17,730 nt of DNA from an uncultured Gemmatimonadota bacterium (GTDB lineage Bacteria > Gemmatimonadota > Gemmatimonadetes > Gemmatimonadales > GWC2-71-9): assembly GCA_946480845.1 (NCBI GenBank), contig CAMLLJ010000025.1, positions 1 through 17,730 on the forward strand, read 5' to 3'. The stretch's first letter is position 1. Every line of letters begins with the position of its first letter. A program made the translations under genes and the position numbers. This document shows positions 12,476 through 17,730 of the stretch, one piece after another. A model generated the notes under the pieces. It was not told where the DNA came from. It saw only the letters and a list, made by a program, of their open reading frames with translations, and made no database searches.

Positions 12476-12933
12476 CACGCCGCCTCTCCGGGCCCGGTCA
12501 GGGCGACGTACTGCCCGCTGAAGGTCGCGACCGGCCGGCCGCCTGCAGTCAGTTCCACATCGAGCTCGAGCCGCGCGCGCCCCCGCTGGTCCAGGGTGCC
12601 CACGAACTGCTCCCACCGCTCCGGCGGAGGCGCGGCGCAGCTCGCGTCGAAGTCGGCCTCTGCCGGAGCCAGGAACTCCATCGAGCTGCGCATGATCACG
12701 ATGCGGCCGGTGTGGCCGCGCTCCCGGAGCCGCAGGTGGAGCCAGGCCCACCCGGCCAGGATCGCCAGCGCGGAAAGGCTTCCGCCGAACGCCGTCTGGC
12801 GGTGATTCAGGTTGGGTGCGAGCGGCGCGCGGAGCCGCACGCGCTCGGCGCCCGCCTCGCTGACTTCGGCGCCGAGGTGCAGCGAAATGGGTATGTGCTG
12901 ATGGAGGTACCGCTCGAGGGCCTGGGTGTCCAA
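12475..12933 (-). CDS. YiiD C-terminal-type hotdog thioesterase domain protein
   Basis: This encodes 152 residues from a TTG at 12933; AAGGAGGT (12944-12951, minus strand) is a near-perfect ribosome site 10 bases upstream. The hotdog domain is of the YiiD_C type (PF09500): 'HIPISLHLGAEV' (13-24), 'RAPLAPNLNHRQTAFGGSLS' (35-54), 'GWAWLHLRLRERG' (61-73) and 'EFLAPAEADFDASC' (86-99). In E. coli YiiD this domain follows a GNAT domain; here it stands alone. Such proteins are putative acyl-CoA or acyl-ACP thioesterases. The gene begins 25 bases after the membrane/coiled-coil gene and overlaps DUF3995 by one base. Confidence 0.86.
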   Translation of the reverse strand: MDTQALERYLHQHIPISLHLGAEVSEAGAERVRLRAPLAPNLNHRQTAFGGSLSALAILAGWAWLHLRLRERGHTGRIVIMRSSMEFLAPAEADFDASCAAPPPERWEQFVGTLDQRGRARLELDVELTAGGRPVATFSGQYVALTGPGEAA

Positions 12934-12943
12934 GGGTGGCGGT

Positions 12944-12951
12944 ACCTCCTT
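12944..12951 (-). promoter_or_regulatory. Strong Shine-Dalgarno that decides a TTG start
   Basis: AAGGAGGT on the minus strand sits in the 25-base gap after the stop at 12959. It is one of the most complete ribosome sites in the window and points to the TTG at 12933 rather than an upstream start. Confidence 0.7.
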
Positions 12952-12958
12952 GCGGCCG

Positions 12959-13327
12959 TCAGTTCGGCACGATCGGGCTGGCCACGCCCTGGCTCGGCGT
13001 CCGCGCCTTGAGCGCCCGCTCCGAGATCGCCTGCAGCAGCAGCTCCTGGCCCTGCGCCACCCGGGCGAGCTGCTCGGCGACGCGCTCGAGCTGGGCCTCC
13101 ACGTTGTCCCGCGCCGGCGGGAGCGGCCGGGGCGGCCCGGCCTGGGAGGAGTGGGACGGTCGGGGCGCGGCCGAGGATGACGACACGGCGGCGGGCGAGG
13201 CAACGAGCGCGGTGCGTTCCCGCTCGAACGTCCGCAGCGCCCCGATCGCGTGCTTCGCGATGCGGTAGAGCCCGACCGCCATGGCCAGCACGCTCCCGAC
13301 CAGCATGAGAAGGACGAGACTCTCCAT
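12959..13327 (-). CDS. Small membrane-anchored coiled-coil protein, unknown function
   Basis: This encodes 122 residues from the ATG at 13327, with GGAGG 6 bases upstream. A single transmembrane segment (about 3-22) has no cleavage site, so the protein is probably anchored with its body in the cytoplasm (positive residues R22, K25, R32, R36, R38 follow the helix). A Ser/Pro/Ala linker (43-72) leads to a heptad-like coiled coil (about 75-105) with 'VEAQLERVAEQLARVAQGQE' (76-95). I do not recognise a family. It is the first gene of the coupled run towards the Fer4_19-GNAT fusion. Confidence 0.75.
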   Translation of the reverse strand: MESLVLLMLVGSVLAMAVGLYRIAKHAIGALRTFERERTALVASPAAVSSSSAAPRPSHSSQAGPPRPLPPARDNVEAQLERVAEQLARVAQGQELLLQAISERALKARTPSQGVASPIVPN

Positions 13328-13414
13328 GACCCACCTCCGGAAGTGATTGCGGCACCCGCACGCCGGTCATCCCGACCCGGTCCACGGCCCTACGAGCCGC
13401 TCACTCCGGACGTT
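13328..13414. other. Intergenic gap, 87 bases
   Basis: The gap lies between the RlpA stop and the start of the membrane/coiled-coil gene on the same strand. It carries the ribosome site of the latter (13336-13340) and the fragment ggtcatcccgac (13363-13374), which resembles one arm of the palindromic element at 10086. I see no clear promoter or terminator. Confidence 0.4.
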
Positions 13415-13861
13415 TCATGGTGATACGTCGCCCTCGTCCGACCCCACCACCTCCAGCCGCACGCGCGTCCGACCCTCCCGGATGTACCCCAGCCGCTCGG
13501 CCGCCCCTTCGGAGAGATCGATCACGACCCCGCGGCTCCGGGGGCCTGCCGCTGGACCCCGGTCCACGATCCGCACCACGACGCTCGAGCCCGTGGAGAG
13601 GCGGACCACCCGCACCCGCGTCCCGAACGGCAGCGTCGGGTGCGCCGCCACCATCGCGTGGCGGTCGAACGGAATGCCGCTCGCGGTGGTCCGGCCGTGG
13701 AACGCGGCACCGTACCAGCTCGCCAGTCCCTCCTCGTGCCGGCCGGTGTTCGGCGCGTAGCCGGGCTCGCTCCGGGTGCCGCCCGCCGCGCAGCCGGCCA
13801 CCAGCGCGAGGGCCAGCAGCCGGCTCGGCATCAGCCGCCGGCCCATCAGCCGGCGGCCCAT
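13415..13861 (-). CDS. RlpA-family (double-psi beta-barrel) lipoprotein
   Basis: This encodes 148 residues if the first of three in-frame ATGs (13861, 13846, 13831) is used. The 13861 ATG overlaps the carbonic anhydrase stop as TGATG, and a 15-base tandem repeat codes for MGRRL twice before MPSRLLALALVAGC (lipobox AGC, Cys24). The RlpA domain is complete: 'GLASWYGAAFHGRTTASG' (45-62), 'FDRHAMVAAHPTLPFGTRVR' (65-84), 'VVVRIVDRGPAAGPRSRGVV' (94-113), 'IDLSEGAAERLG' (114-125). H55 and D100 are the positions used by catalytic RlpA lytic transglycosylases that cut naked glycan strands. There is no C-terminal SPOR domain. It is probably an envelope-anchored murein enzyme. Confidence 0.92.
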   Translation of the reverse strand: MGRRLMGRRLMPSRLLALALVAGCAAGGTRSEPGYAPNTGRHEEGLASWYGAAFHGRTTASGIPFDRHAMVAAHPTLPFGTRVRVVRLSTGSSVVVRIVDRGPAAGPRSRGVVIDLSEGAAERLGYIREGRTRVRLEVVGSDEGDVSP

Positions 13862-13865
13862 CAAC
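13831..13865 (-). repeat. 15-base tandem repeat duplicating the RlpA start
   Basis: On the minus strand CTGATGGGCCGCCGG is followed by CTGATGGGCCGGCGG (one mismatch) and then CTGATG. Each copy supplies an in-frame ATG, so the repeat yields alternative starts and extends the basic n-region of the signal peptide. Confidence 0.75.
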
Positions 13866-14514
13866 CGTTCCCCGTGGCCGGCACGCCGTCGAAGAAGTCC
13901 ACCACGCCGGTCTCCAGCGAATACTCGGCCCCGACCACCATCAGCCCGTCCTCCTGGACGAGCTGTTCCAGTATCGCCGATCCGTGCCGCAGGTGGCTCG
14001 CCGACGCCCGGATGTTGGCGCGGACCGCCTGGCGCGCCAGCGCCTCGTAGTCGCCCGGCGGGATCGCGTCGGCAAGGCTCTCGACCGCGGGGCGCACGCG
14101 GTCCACGATGGACCGCAGGTTGAGCGACTGCGTCTGGGTGGGCTGGCGCAGCGCTTCGATCGTGGCGGCGATCGCGCCACACTGCGTGTGCCCCAGCACC
14201 ACGACGAGCCGCGTGCCGAATCGCTCGGCGGCGAACTCCACGCTCCCGACCTGCGAGGGCGCGACGATGTTCCCCGCGACCCGGATGACGAACAGGTCGC
14301 CGAGCCCCTGGTCGAAGACGATCTCGGCGGGCACGCGCGCATCGGCGCAGCCGAGGATGATGGCGAAGGGCTCGCGGCTGTTGGCGATGGCGTCGTGGCG
14401 GACCCGGTGCACGATCACGTCGGCGTCGGGCGCGGCGGAGGTGAAGCGGGCGTTGCCCTCGCGGAGGCGCTGGAGCGCGGCGGGCGCCGGGAATGAAGCG
14501 GGTCGTCGGGTCAT
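13861..14514 (-). CDS. Beta-class carbonic anhydrase
   Basis: This encodes 217 residues and should interconvert CO2 and bicarbonate. The zinc site is complete: C56 with the D58/R60 dyad in 'ILGCADARVPAEIVFDQGLG' (53-72), then H109 and C112 in 'VVVLGHTQCGAIAATI' (104-119). The usual CSDSR is CADAR here. 'LFVIRVAGNIVAPSQVGSVE' (74-93) and the C-terminal 'EDGLMVVGAEYSLETGVVDF' also match the family. There is no signal peptide, so it is cytoplasmic. The start lies 37 bases after the upstream lipoprotein gene and its stop overlaps the RlpA start, so translation of the two is probably coupled, though no functional link is evident. Confidence 0.95.
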   Translation of the reverse strand: MTRRPASFPAPAALQRLREGNARFTSAAPDADVIVHRVRHDAIANSREPFAIILGCADARVPAEIVFDQGLGDLFVIRVAGNIVAPSQVGSVEFAAERFGTRLVVVLGHTQCGAIAATIEALRQPTQTQSLNLRSIVDRVRPAVESLADAIPPGDYEALARQAVRANIRASASHLRHGSAILEQLVQEDGLMVVGAEYSLETGVVDFFDGVPATGNG

Positions 14515-14551
14515 TGCACGCGGGTCGGGGTGGGCCGCTCGGCGCGAGCGG

Positions 14552-14926
14552 TCAGTCGCATACGGCGGCGAAGGTAGCGCGGACCTGCGAGTCGGCGGAC
14601 GGTGTCACGACCTGCGGGTTCGCCGAGGTGGCCCGGCACCCGTCGGGGAGGAGCAGGGTCAGCTCGACGGGCTCGCTCCCAATGACCGGGAGGCGCAGCT
14701 CGCGGCCGGGCGTGATCTCGACCGTCTGGTCGGGATGCCCGGCCTGGCTGGCGCGGACGCGGTAGCGGCGCGAGGGGCCGTCTCCATCGCTCACCACCAC
14801 GACCACGAGGCCGGTGGACCCGTCGAAGGAGAGCGCGACCAGGTCGCAGCCCGAGGCGGCGAGGGTGGCCGCCGCGAAGGCCGCGAGCCCGAGCCGGCAG
14901 CGCACCCGGTGCAGCACGTAGGACAA
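14552..14926 (-). CDS. Small lipoprotein, unknown function
   Basis: This encodes 124 residues from a TTG at 14926, with GGAGG 6 bases upstream. The signal peptide has a long n-region (MSYVLHRVRCRLG) and the lipobox ASGC (Cys27). The mature part is a short beta-rich domain: 'STGLVVVVVSDGDG' (37-50), 'RYRVRASQAG' (54-63), 'ELRLPVIGSEPVELTLLLPD' (76-95). C97 and C123 may pair. It resembles a carboxypeptidase-regulatory or transthyretin-like beta sandwich in strand pattern, but I cannot assign a family. It is 39 bases from the GNAT gene upstream and 37 from the carbonic anhydrase gene downstream. Confidence 0.76.
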   Translation of the reverse strand: MSYVLHRVRCRLGLAAFAAATLAASGCDLVALSFDGSTGLVVVVVSDGDGPSRRYRVRASQAGHPDQTVEITPGRELRLPVIGSEPVELTLLLPDGCRATSANPQVVTPSADSQVRATFAAVCD

Positions 14927-14965
14927 ATGGCACCTCCGGCCCGAAAGATAGTCCGGATGCGCCGG

Positions 14966-15427
14966 TCAGAGGTCCCGCTTCATCCCCAGGTGCGAGGGGC
15001 GAAAGCCCAGATCCTCGTAGAATCGGATCGCGTCGTCGCGGCGGCGGTCGGTGGTGAGCTGGAGGAGCCGGCAACCGCGCGCCCGGGCGCGCCCGGCGGC
15101 CGCCTCGATGAGCGCCCGGCCGATGCCGCGGCCGCGCATCGCGCCGTCCACCCGGACGCCTTCCACCTGGGCGCGCCAGCTTCCGCGGTAGGTGAGCGAC
15201 GGCAGGTAGGTGAGCTGCAGCACGCCGGCGACGGCGCCGTCGATCTCGGCCACCAGCAGCTCGTTGTTGGGATCGCGCTCGATCGCGGCGAACGCCTGGA
15301 GGTAGCCCTCCGCCAGCGGCTCACCCGGCGATTCCCGCTCGGCGCCGAGCGGGTCCGCGGCGAGCAGGCGCACGATGTGCGGCAGGTCGTCGCGCGTGGC
15401 GAGCCGGAAGGTGGGTGCGGCGGTCAC
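14966..15427 (-). CDS. GNAT N-acetyltransferase
   Basis: This encodes 153 residues from a GTG at 15427 that overlaps the glycolipid-binding gene stop as GTGA. A longer frame exists but its extra residues are shadow sequence. The domain is complete: 'FRLATRDDLPHIVRLLAADP' (7-26), 'ELLVAEIDGAVAGVLQLTYL' (56-75), 'VEGVRVDGAMRGRGIGRALI' (88-107) containing the acetyl-CoA loop RGRGIG, 'LLQLTTDRRRDDAIRFYEDL' (121-140), and a short GF-R tail. It resembles the common single-domain GNATs that act on small amines or peptides; no acceptor can be read. Confidence 0.93.
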   Translation of the reverse strand: MTAAPTFRLATRDDLPHIVRLLAADPLGAERESPGEPLAEGYLQAFAAIERDPNNELLVAEIDGAVAGVLQLTYLPSLTYRGSWRAQVEGVRVDGAMRGRGIGRALIEAAAGRARARGCRLLQLTTDRRRDDAIRFYEDLGFRPSHLGMKRDL

Positions 15428-15969
15428 TCGGCGGTCCAGAGCCCGGGGTAGTCGCTTACGAATCCGTCGGGCGTCACCGTCAGCAGTGCCGCATAGCCCG
15501 TGGCGGGCGACTCGTACCAGTACTCGTGCTCGCTCCGGCGCTCGTAGCGCTGCGGCAGGCGGCGGAGGCGCCACGACTCGTCGTCGAGCCACGCGGCCGC
15601 GGCTTCCGCCGCCTGGCCCGGCCGGAGCGCCAGGCGGCGCAGGGGGAACAGGTTGGTGGCGGGGGTGAAGCCGAGATCAATGTCCATGAGGCCCTCGAGC
15701 GCGGGTTCCGGGCGGTCATCCACATGCCATGCCCCGGCGGCACTCCGCTGCACGGCAATCGCAAGCGGGCGCGAGCCGACACTGCCCTGCACCGCGGCCC
15801 GGAGCGTACGCCACTCGCGGTCGCACGTGACGTCGTACGCCAGCGACGCGGCGTCCTTCCCAGTCCCGAACGACGCCGCACCGTGCAGCCGCCATCCCTC
15901 GCGCACCTCCTCGAGCGCGCAGGCGTCGCTGCCGGGCACGTCGAGCCGCCGCCAGCGCATCGTCGGCAT
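15424..15969 (-). CDS. Putative glycolipid-binding protein (PF06475 type)
   Basis: This encodes 181 residues from the ATG at 15969, overlapping the cupin stop as TGATG; an ATG at 15960 (Met4) is also possible. The family signature is clear: 'LAYDVTCDREWRTLRAAVQG' (43-62), 'MDIDLGFTPATNLFPLRRLA' (95-114), 'RYERRSEHEYWYES' (141-154), and the C-terminal 'VTPDGFVSDYPGLWTAE'. PF06475 proteins have a fold related to lipid carriers and are described as putative glycolipid binders on structural grounds only. There is no signal peptide. It is coupled to the cupin upstream and a GNAT downstream. Confidence 0.9.
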   Translation of the reverse strand: MPTMRWRRLDVPGSDACALEEVREGWRLHGAASFGTGKDAASLAYDVTCDREWRTLRAAVQGSVGSRPLAIAVQRSAAGAWHVDDRPEPALEGLMDIDLGFTPATNLFPLRRLALRPGQAAEAAAAWLDDESWRLRRLPQRYERRSEHEYWYESPATGYAALLTVTPDGFVSDYPGLWTAE

Positions 15970-16307
15970 CAGGCGGGCAGGTTCTCCTGGATGAACCGTG
16001 GGCTCAGGTGCACGTCCACCTGCACCAGCGGGCCGTCGCCGATCCCGTGGAAGCTGTGGATCTCGCCCGCCTTGATGACGAGAATGTCGCCCGCGCCGGC
16101 CTCGAAGGTCTCGCCGTTGACGGTCCAGATGCCGCGGCCTTCGCGGATGAACTGGATCTCGTCGTACGGATGCCGGTGCGGCCCCGGGCCGCGGCCCGGC
16201 TGGCCGTGGAAGAGGAAGGCGCACATGTTCACGCCGCCCTGGTCGGCGCCCACGAAGTTGTGCGAGCTGCCGATGAAGGGCAGGTCGTCCTGGCGTACGC
16301 GATGCAT
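15969..16307 (-). CDS. Small single-domain cupin
   Basis: This encodes 112 residues from the ATG at 16307, with GGAG 6 bases upstream. The cupin barrel motif 1 is 'PGPHRHPYDEIQFIREGRG' (41-59) with ligands H44, H46 and E50. Motif 2 is 'AGAGDILVIKAGEIHSF' (70-86) with H84. This is a full four-ligand metal site. The N-terminal 'FVGADQGGVNMCAFLFHGQP' and the context fit sugar- or small-molecule-binding cupins; enzymatic versus sensing function cannot be read. Its frame runs far upstream through the YcxB-like gene, but the 29-base gap and ribosome site place the start here. Confidence 0.9.
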   Translation of the reverse strand: MHRVRQDDLPFIGSSHNFVGADQGGVNMCAFLFHGQPGRGPGPHRHPYDEIQFIREGRGIWTVNGETFEAGAGDILVIKAGEIHSFHGIGDGPLVQVDVHLSPRFIQENLPA

Positions 16308-16336
16308 TGGTGGCTCCGTTCGGGTTGCGCTGCCGG

Positions 16337-16900
16337 TCAGGTGGACGCAGGTGCGGGGGACGCGCGGAGGCGGGCCCGGGCGCCGAGCCGGTCGCGGAGA
16401 AGCTGCCGGAGCGGGTCCATCATGTGCTGTGACGACGGCACGTGGCGCGGGATGAAGAACACCCTGCCGGGCCCGAACTGGACCAGGAACACGTCGCGCG
16501 CTTCGATGGCGGCCTGCACATCGTCCCAGGCGATGTCGGTCGTGCCCGACGGGCTGGTGAGCCGGATCCCCGACTGGTCCATCGTCACCACCTGCTCCTC
16601 GGCCCACGCGGGATAGGCCTCGCGGATCGCCTTCACGCCGGACCGCACCATCATCGGGATGCCCGCCAGCAGGTAGAGCGCGGCGAACACGATCCAGAAC
16701 ACGTTCCTGAAGACCGCGAGCCCGAGCGGCCAGCCGGACGCCATCGACCAGGCGATCATGACCGGCGGGAGCGCCAGGACCAGGAGGCGCATCCAGCGCA
16801 CCGACGGTGTCCGCAGCACGATCGCCCGCACCGCGGCGCGCTGGTCCTCCGCCGTGACCGGGTAGGTGAGCCGGACCGCCGGCGACGCGGTCCCGGTCAC
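16337..16900 (-). CDS. YcxB-like membrane protein
   Basis: This encodes 187 residues from a GTG at 16900 that overlaps the DJ-1 stop as GTGA. Two transmembrane helices (about 35-55 and 61-82) are followed by a soluble C-terminal domain with 'VVTMDQSGIRLTSPSGTTDI' (104-123), 'AWDDVQAAIEARDVFLVQFG' (124-143) and 'RVFFIPRHV' (146-154). This layout, a helix pair then a small PH-like domain, is that of the YcxB-like proteins (PF14317). The role is unknown. The C-terminal end is Arg/Ala-rich and probably disordered. Confidence 0.82.
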   Translation of the reverse strand: MTGTASPAVRLTYPVTAEDQRAAVRAIVLRTPSVRWMRLLVLALPPVMIAWSMASGWPLGLAVFRNVFWIVFAALYLLAGIPMMVRSGVKAIREAYPAWAEEQVVTMDQSGIRLTSPSGTTDIAWDDVQAAIEARDVFLVQFGPGRVFFIPRHVPSSQHMMDPLRQLLRDRLGARARLRASPAPAST

Positions 16901-17493
16901 CCGGCACCGGCGGGCATCTCGCCGTGCTTGAACAGCCGGTACCAGGCGGCGCGGTCGGCCGCGCTGAACACGCCCAGCTCCTCGAAGATCTCGCGCGCGA
17001 ACTCGACGGGCCCGACGCCGCTCGCCGTGATCAGGCCGCCGTCCCGCACGGCGAGCTCGTTCCGGTACCTGTCGCCGGAGGTGTACCCCGGGAGCTGGTC
17101 CCTGAGGTACGACGGCGCGTTGCTGGTGTGCCGCCGGTGCGCGAGGAGCCCGGCGCGGCCCACCGCGAGCGTGCCCGCGCAGATCGCCGCAACCGGCACC
17201 GCGGCATCCACCAGCCGGTGCAGCAGCCGCTCGAGCTCGGCGCGCGGATACGCGGCCGGGTCCTCCCACATGTCTCCCCCAGGGAGGATGAGGAGCCGGA
17301 CCTGTTCGGGCCGAACCGCGCCGAGCGCGCGTTCGGGCTGCACCAGGAGCCCGCCCATCGAGCGCACGGCGCCCGTGCCGAAGCCTGTCACGGTCACCTC
17401 GAGCCCTGCCGAGCGGCGCAGCTCGGCGATGGCGAACGCGGGCTCCCAGTCGGCGAAGCCCTCGAAGACGATCAGGTGCACCGACGGCTTCAT
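16897..17493 (-). CDS. DJ-1/PfpI family protein
   Basis: This encodes 198 residues. The type I glutamine amidotransferase-like fold of DJ-1/PfpI is visible: 'VHLIVFEGFADWEPAFAIAE' (5-24) with E17, the strand 'LLILPGGDMWEDP' (67-79), and the nucleophile elbow 'VAAICAGTLAVGRAGLL' (101-117) with C105, then 'HTSNAP' (122-127) and 'LITASGVGPVEFAREIFEEL' (154-173). E17 and C105 correspond to the conserved Glu/Cys pair of DJ-1. Members include proteases, chaperones and methylglyoxal-related enzymes; the specific activity is open. The start overlaps the upstream membrane protein stop as ATGA. Confidence 0.93.
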   Translation of the reverse strand: MKPSVHLIVFEGFADWEPAFAIAELRRSAGLEVTVTGFGTGAVRSMGGLLVQPERALGAVRPEQVRLLILPGGDMWEDPAAYPRAELERLLHRLVDAAVPVAAICAGTLAVGRAGLLAHRRHTSNAPSYLRDQLPGYTSGDRYRNELAVRDGGLITASGVGPVEFAREIFEELGVFSAADRAAWYRLFKHGEMPAGAG

Positions 17494-17730
17494 TCCGGCT
17501 CCCGGATCCGGAGCAGCACCACGCCGAAGACGATCATCCAGAGCGGCAGCAGGTAGTTGTTGACGGCGGCGACGGGCGCCACCGCCGCCGTGACGTTCCG
17601 GAACATGCCCGTGAGCCCCGCCGCCGCGGTGAGGATCCCCATCCACCCGGTCCACGCCGGCGCCGCGCGCGAGCGCAGGATCGTCCAGGCCGAGTGCAGG
17701 AAGAACATGCTGACGCTGAGCTCGCCGAGG
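17490..17730 (-). CDS. DUF4386-like membrane protein, 3' end only
   Basis: The frame is open to the window edge, so the N-terminus is missing; about 79 residues are visible. An in-frame ATG at 17708 exists, but the preceding residues (LGELSVS) continue the protein sensibly, so I treat it as truncated by the window. Hydrophobic segments, with 'WTGWMGILTAAAGLTGMF' and 'NNYLLPLWMIVFGVVLLR', suggest two or more helices; the last matches the end of DUF4386-type and similar small membrane proteins. The family is tentative. Its stop overlaps the DJ-1 start by 4 bases. Confidence 0.65.
   Translation of the reverse strand, partial: LGELSVSMFFLHSAWTILRSRAAPAWTGWMGILTAAAGLTGMFRNVTAAVAPVAAVNNYLLPLWMIVFGVVLLRIREPE

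Noticed and set aside
13861..14514. Sulfate- or antibiotic-related reading of the carbonic anhydrase neighbourhood as an island
   Set aside because: Base composition and overlap style match the flanks; no integrase, tRNA or direct repeat is seen.
1..17730. tRNA, rRNA, riboswitch, phage or toxin-antitoxin genes
   Set aside because: I looked through all gaps, the largest being 129 bases, and found no matching structure or coding pattern.

Overview
The window is about 70% GC, densely coded and free of RNA genes or insertion sequences. It looks like a chromosomal stretch from a high-GC environmental bacterium. The best guess is Gemmatimonadota. The grounds are the number of small lipoproteins, DinB-like proteins, GNAT acetyltransferases and VOC proteins, and a small lipoprotein with a PPGHxPxPGxCRxW-type motif that I associate with that phylum. 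No taxonomic marker gene is present, so this is an inference.

Layout. (1) Bases 1-3383, plus strand: the end of an LVIVD-repeat protein, a beta-propeller lipoprotein and a ten-repeat VCBS/FG-GAP protein, joined by two ATGA overlaps. This looks like an exported operon built of beta-propellers. (2) 3358-5343, minus strand: two lipoproteins, a DUF488 protein and a META-domain lipoprotein. A small plus-strand lipoprotein gene at 5420 is divergent from this group. (3) 5829-8703, minus strand: a tightly coupled run, in transcription order DinB, GNAT, exported VOC protein, PhnX-like HAD hydrolase and DUF1801. (4) 8833-9342, plus strand: a four-helix membrane protein whose end overlaps the next gene tail to tail. 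(5) 9323-13327, minus strand: a membrane/coiled-coil protein, YiiD-type thioesterase, DUF3995 membrane protein, DUF1572 (DinB), AAC(3)-I-like GNAT, Cys-rich lipoprotein, a third DinB-like protein and an unusual Fer4_19-GNAT fusion. (6) 13415-17730, minus strand: a DUF4386-like membrane protein cut by the window edge, DJ-1/PfpI, YcxB-like protein, cupin, putative glycolipid-binding protein, GNAT, lipoprotein, beta-carbonic anhydrase and RlpA.

Most same-strand neighbours overlap by 1-11 bases (ATGA, GTGA or TGATG), so much of the minus strand should be translated as coupled polycistrons. Many starts are GTG or TTG, and one may be CTG. The recurring theme is a supply of stress, detoxification and small-molecule-modifying folds (three DinB-like, four GNAT domains, VOC, DJ-1, cupin, thioesterase) mixed with envelope lipoproteins. 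The most distinctive items are the Fer4_19-GNAT fusion, the repeated DinB-then-GNAT gene order, the three-gene propeller operon with a Met/His loop, and a lipoprotein with two tandem BamE-like modules. I see no defence system, CRISPR array, prophage or biosynthetic cluster.
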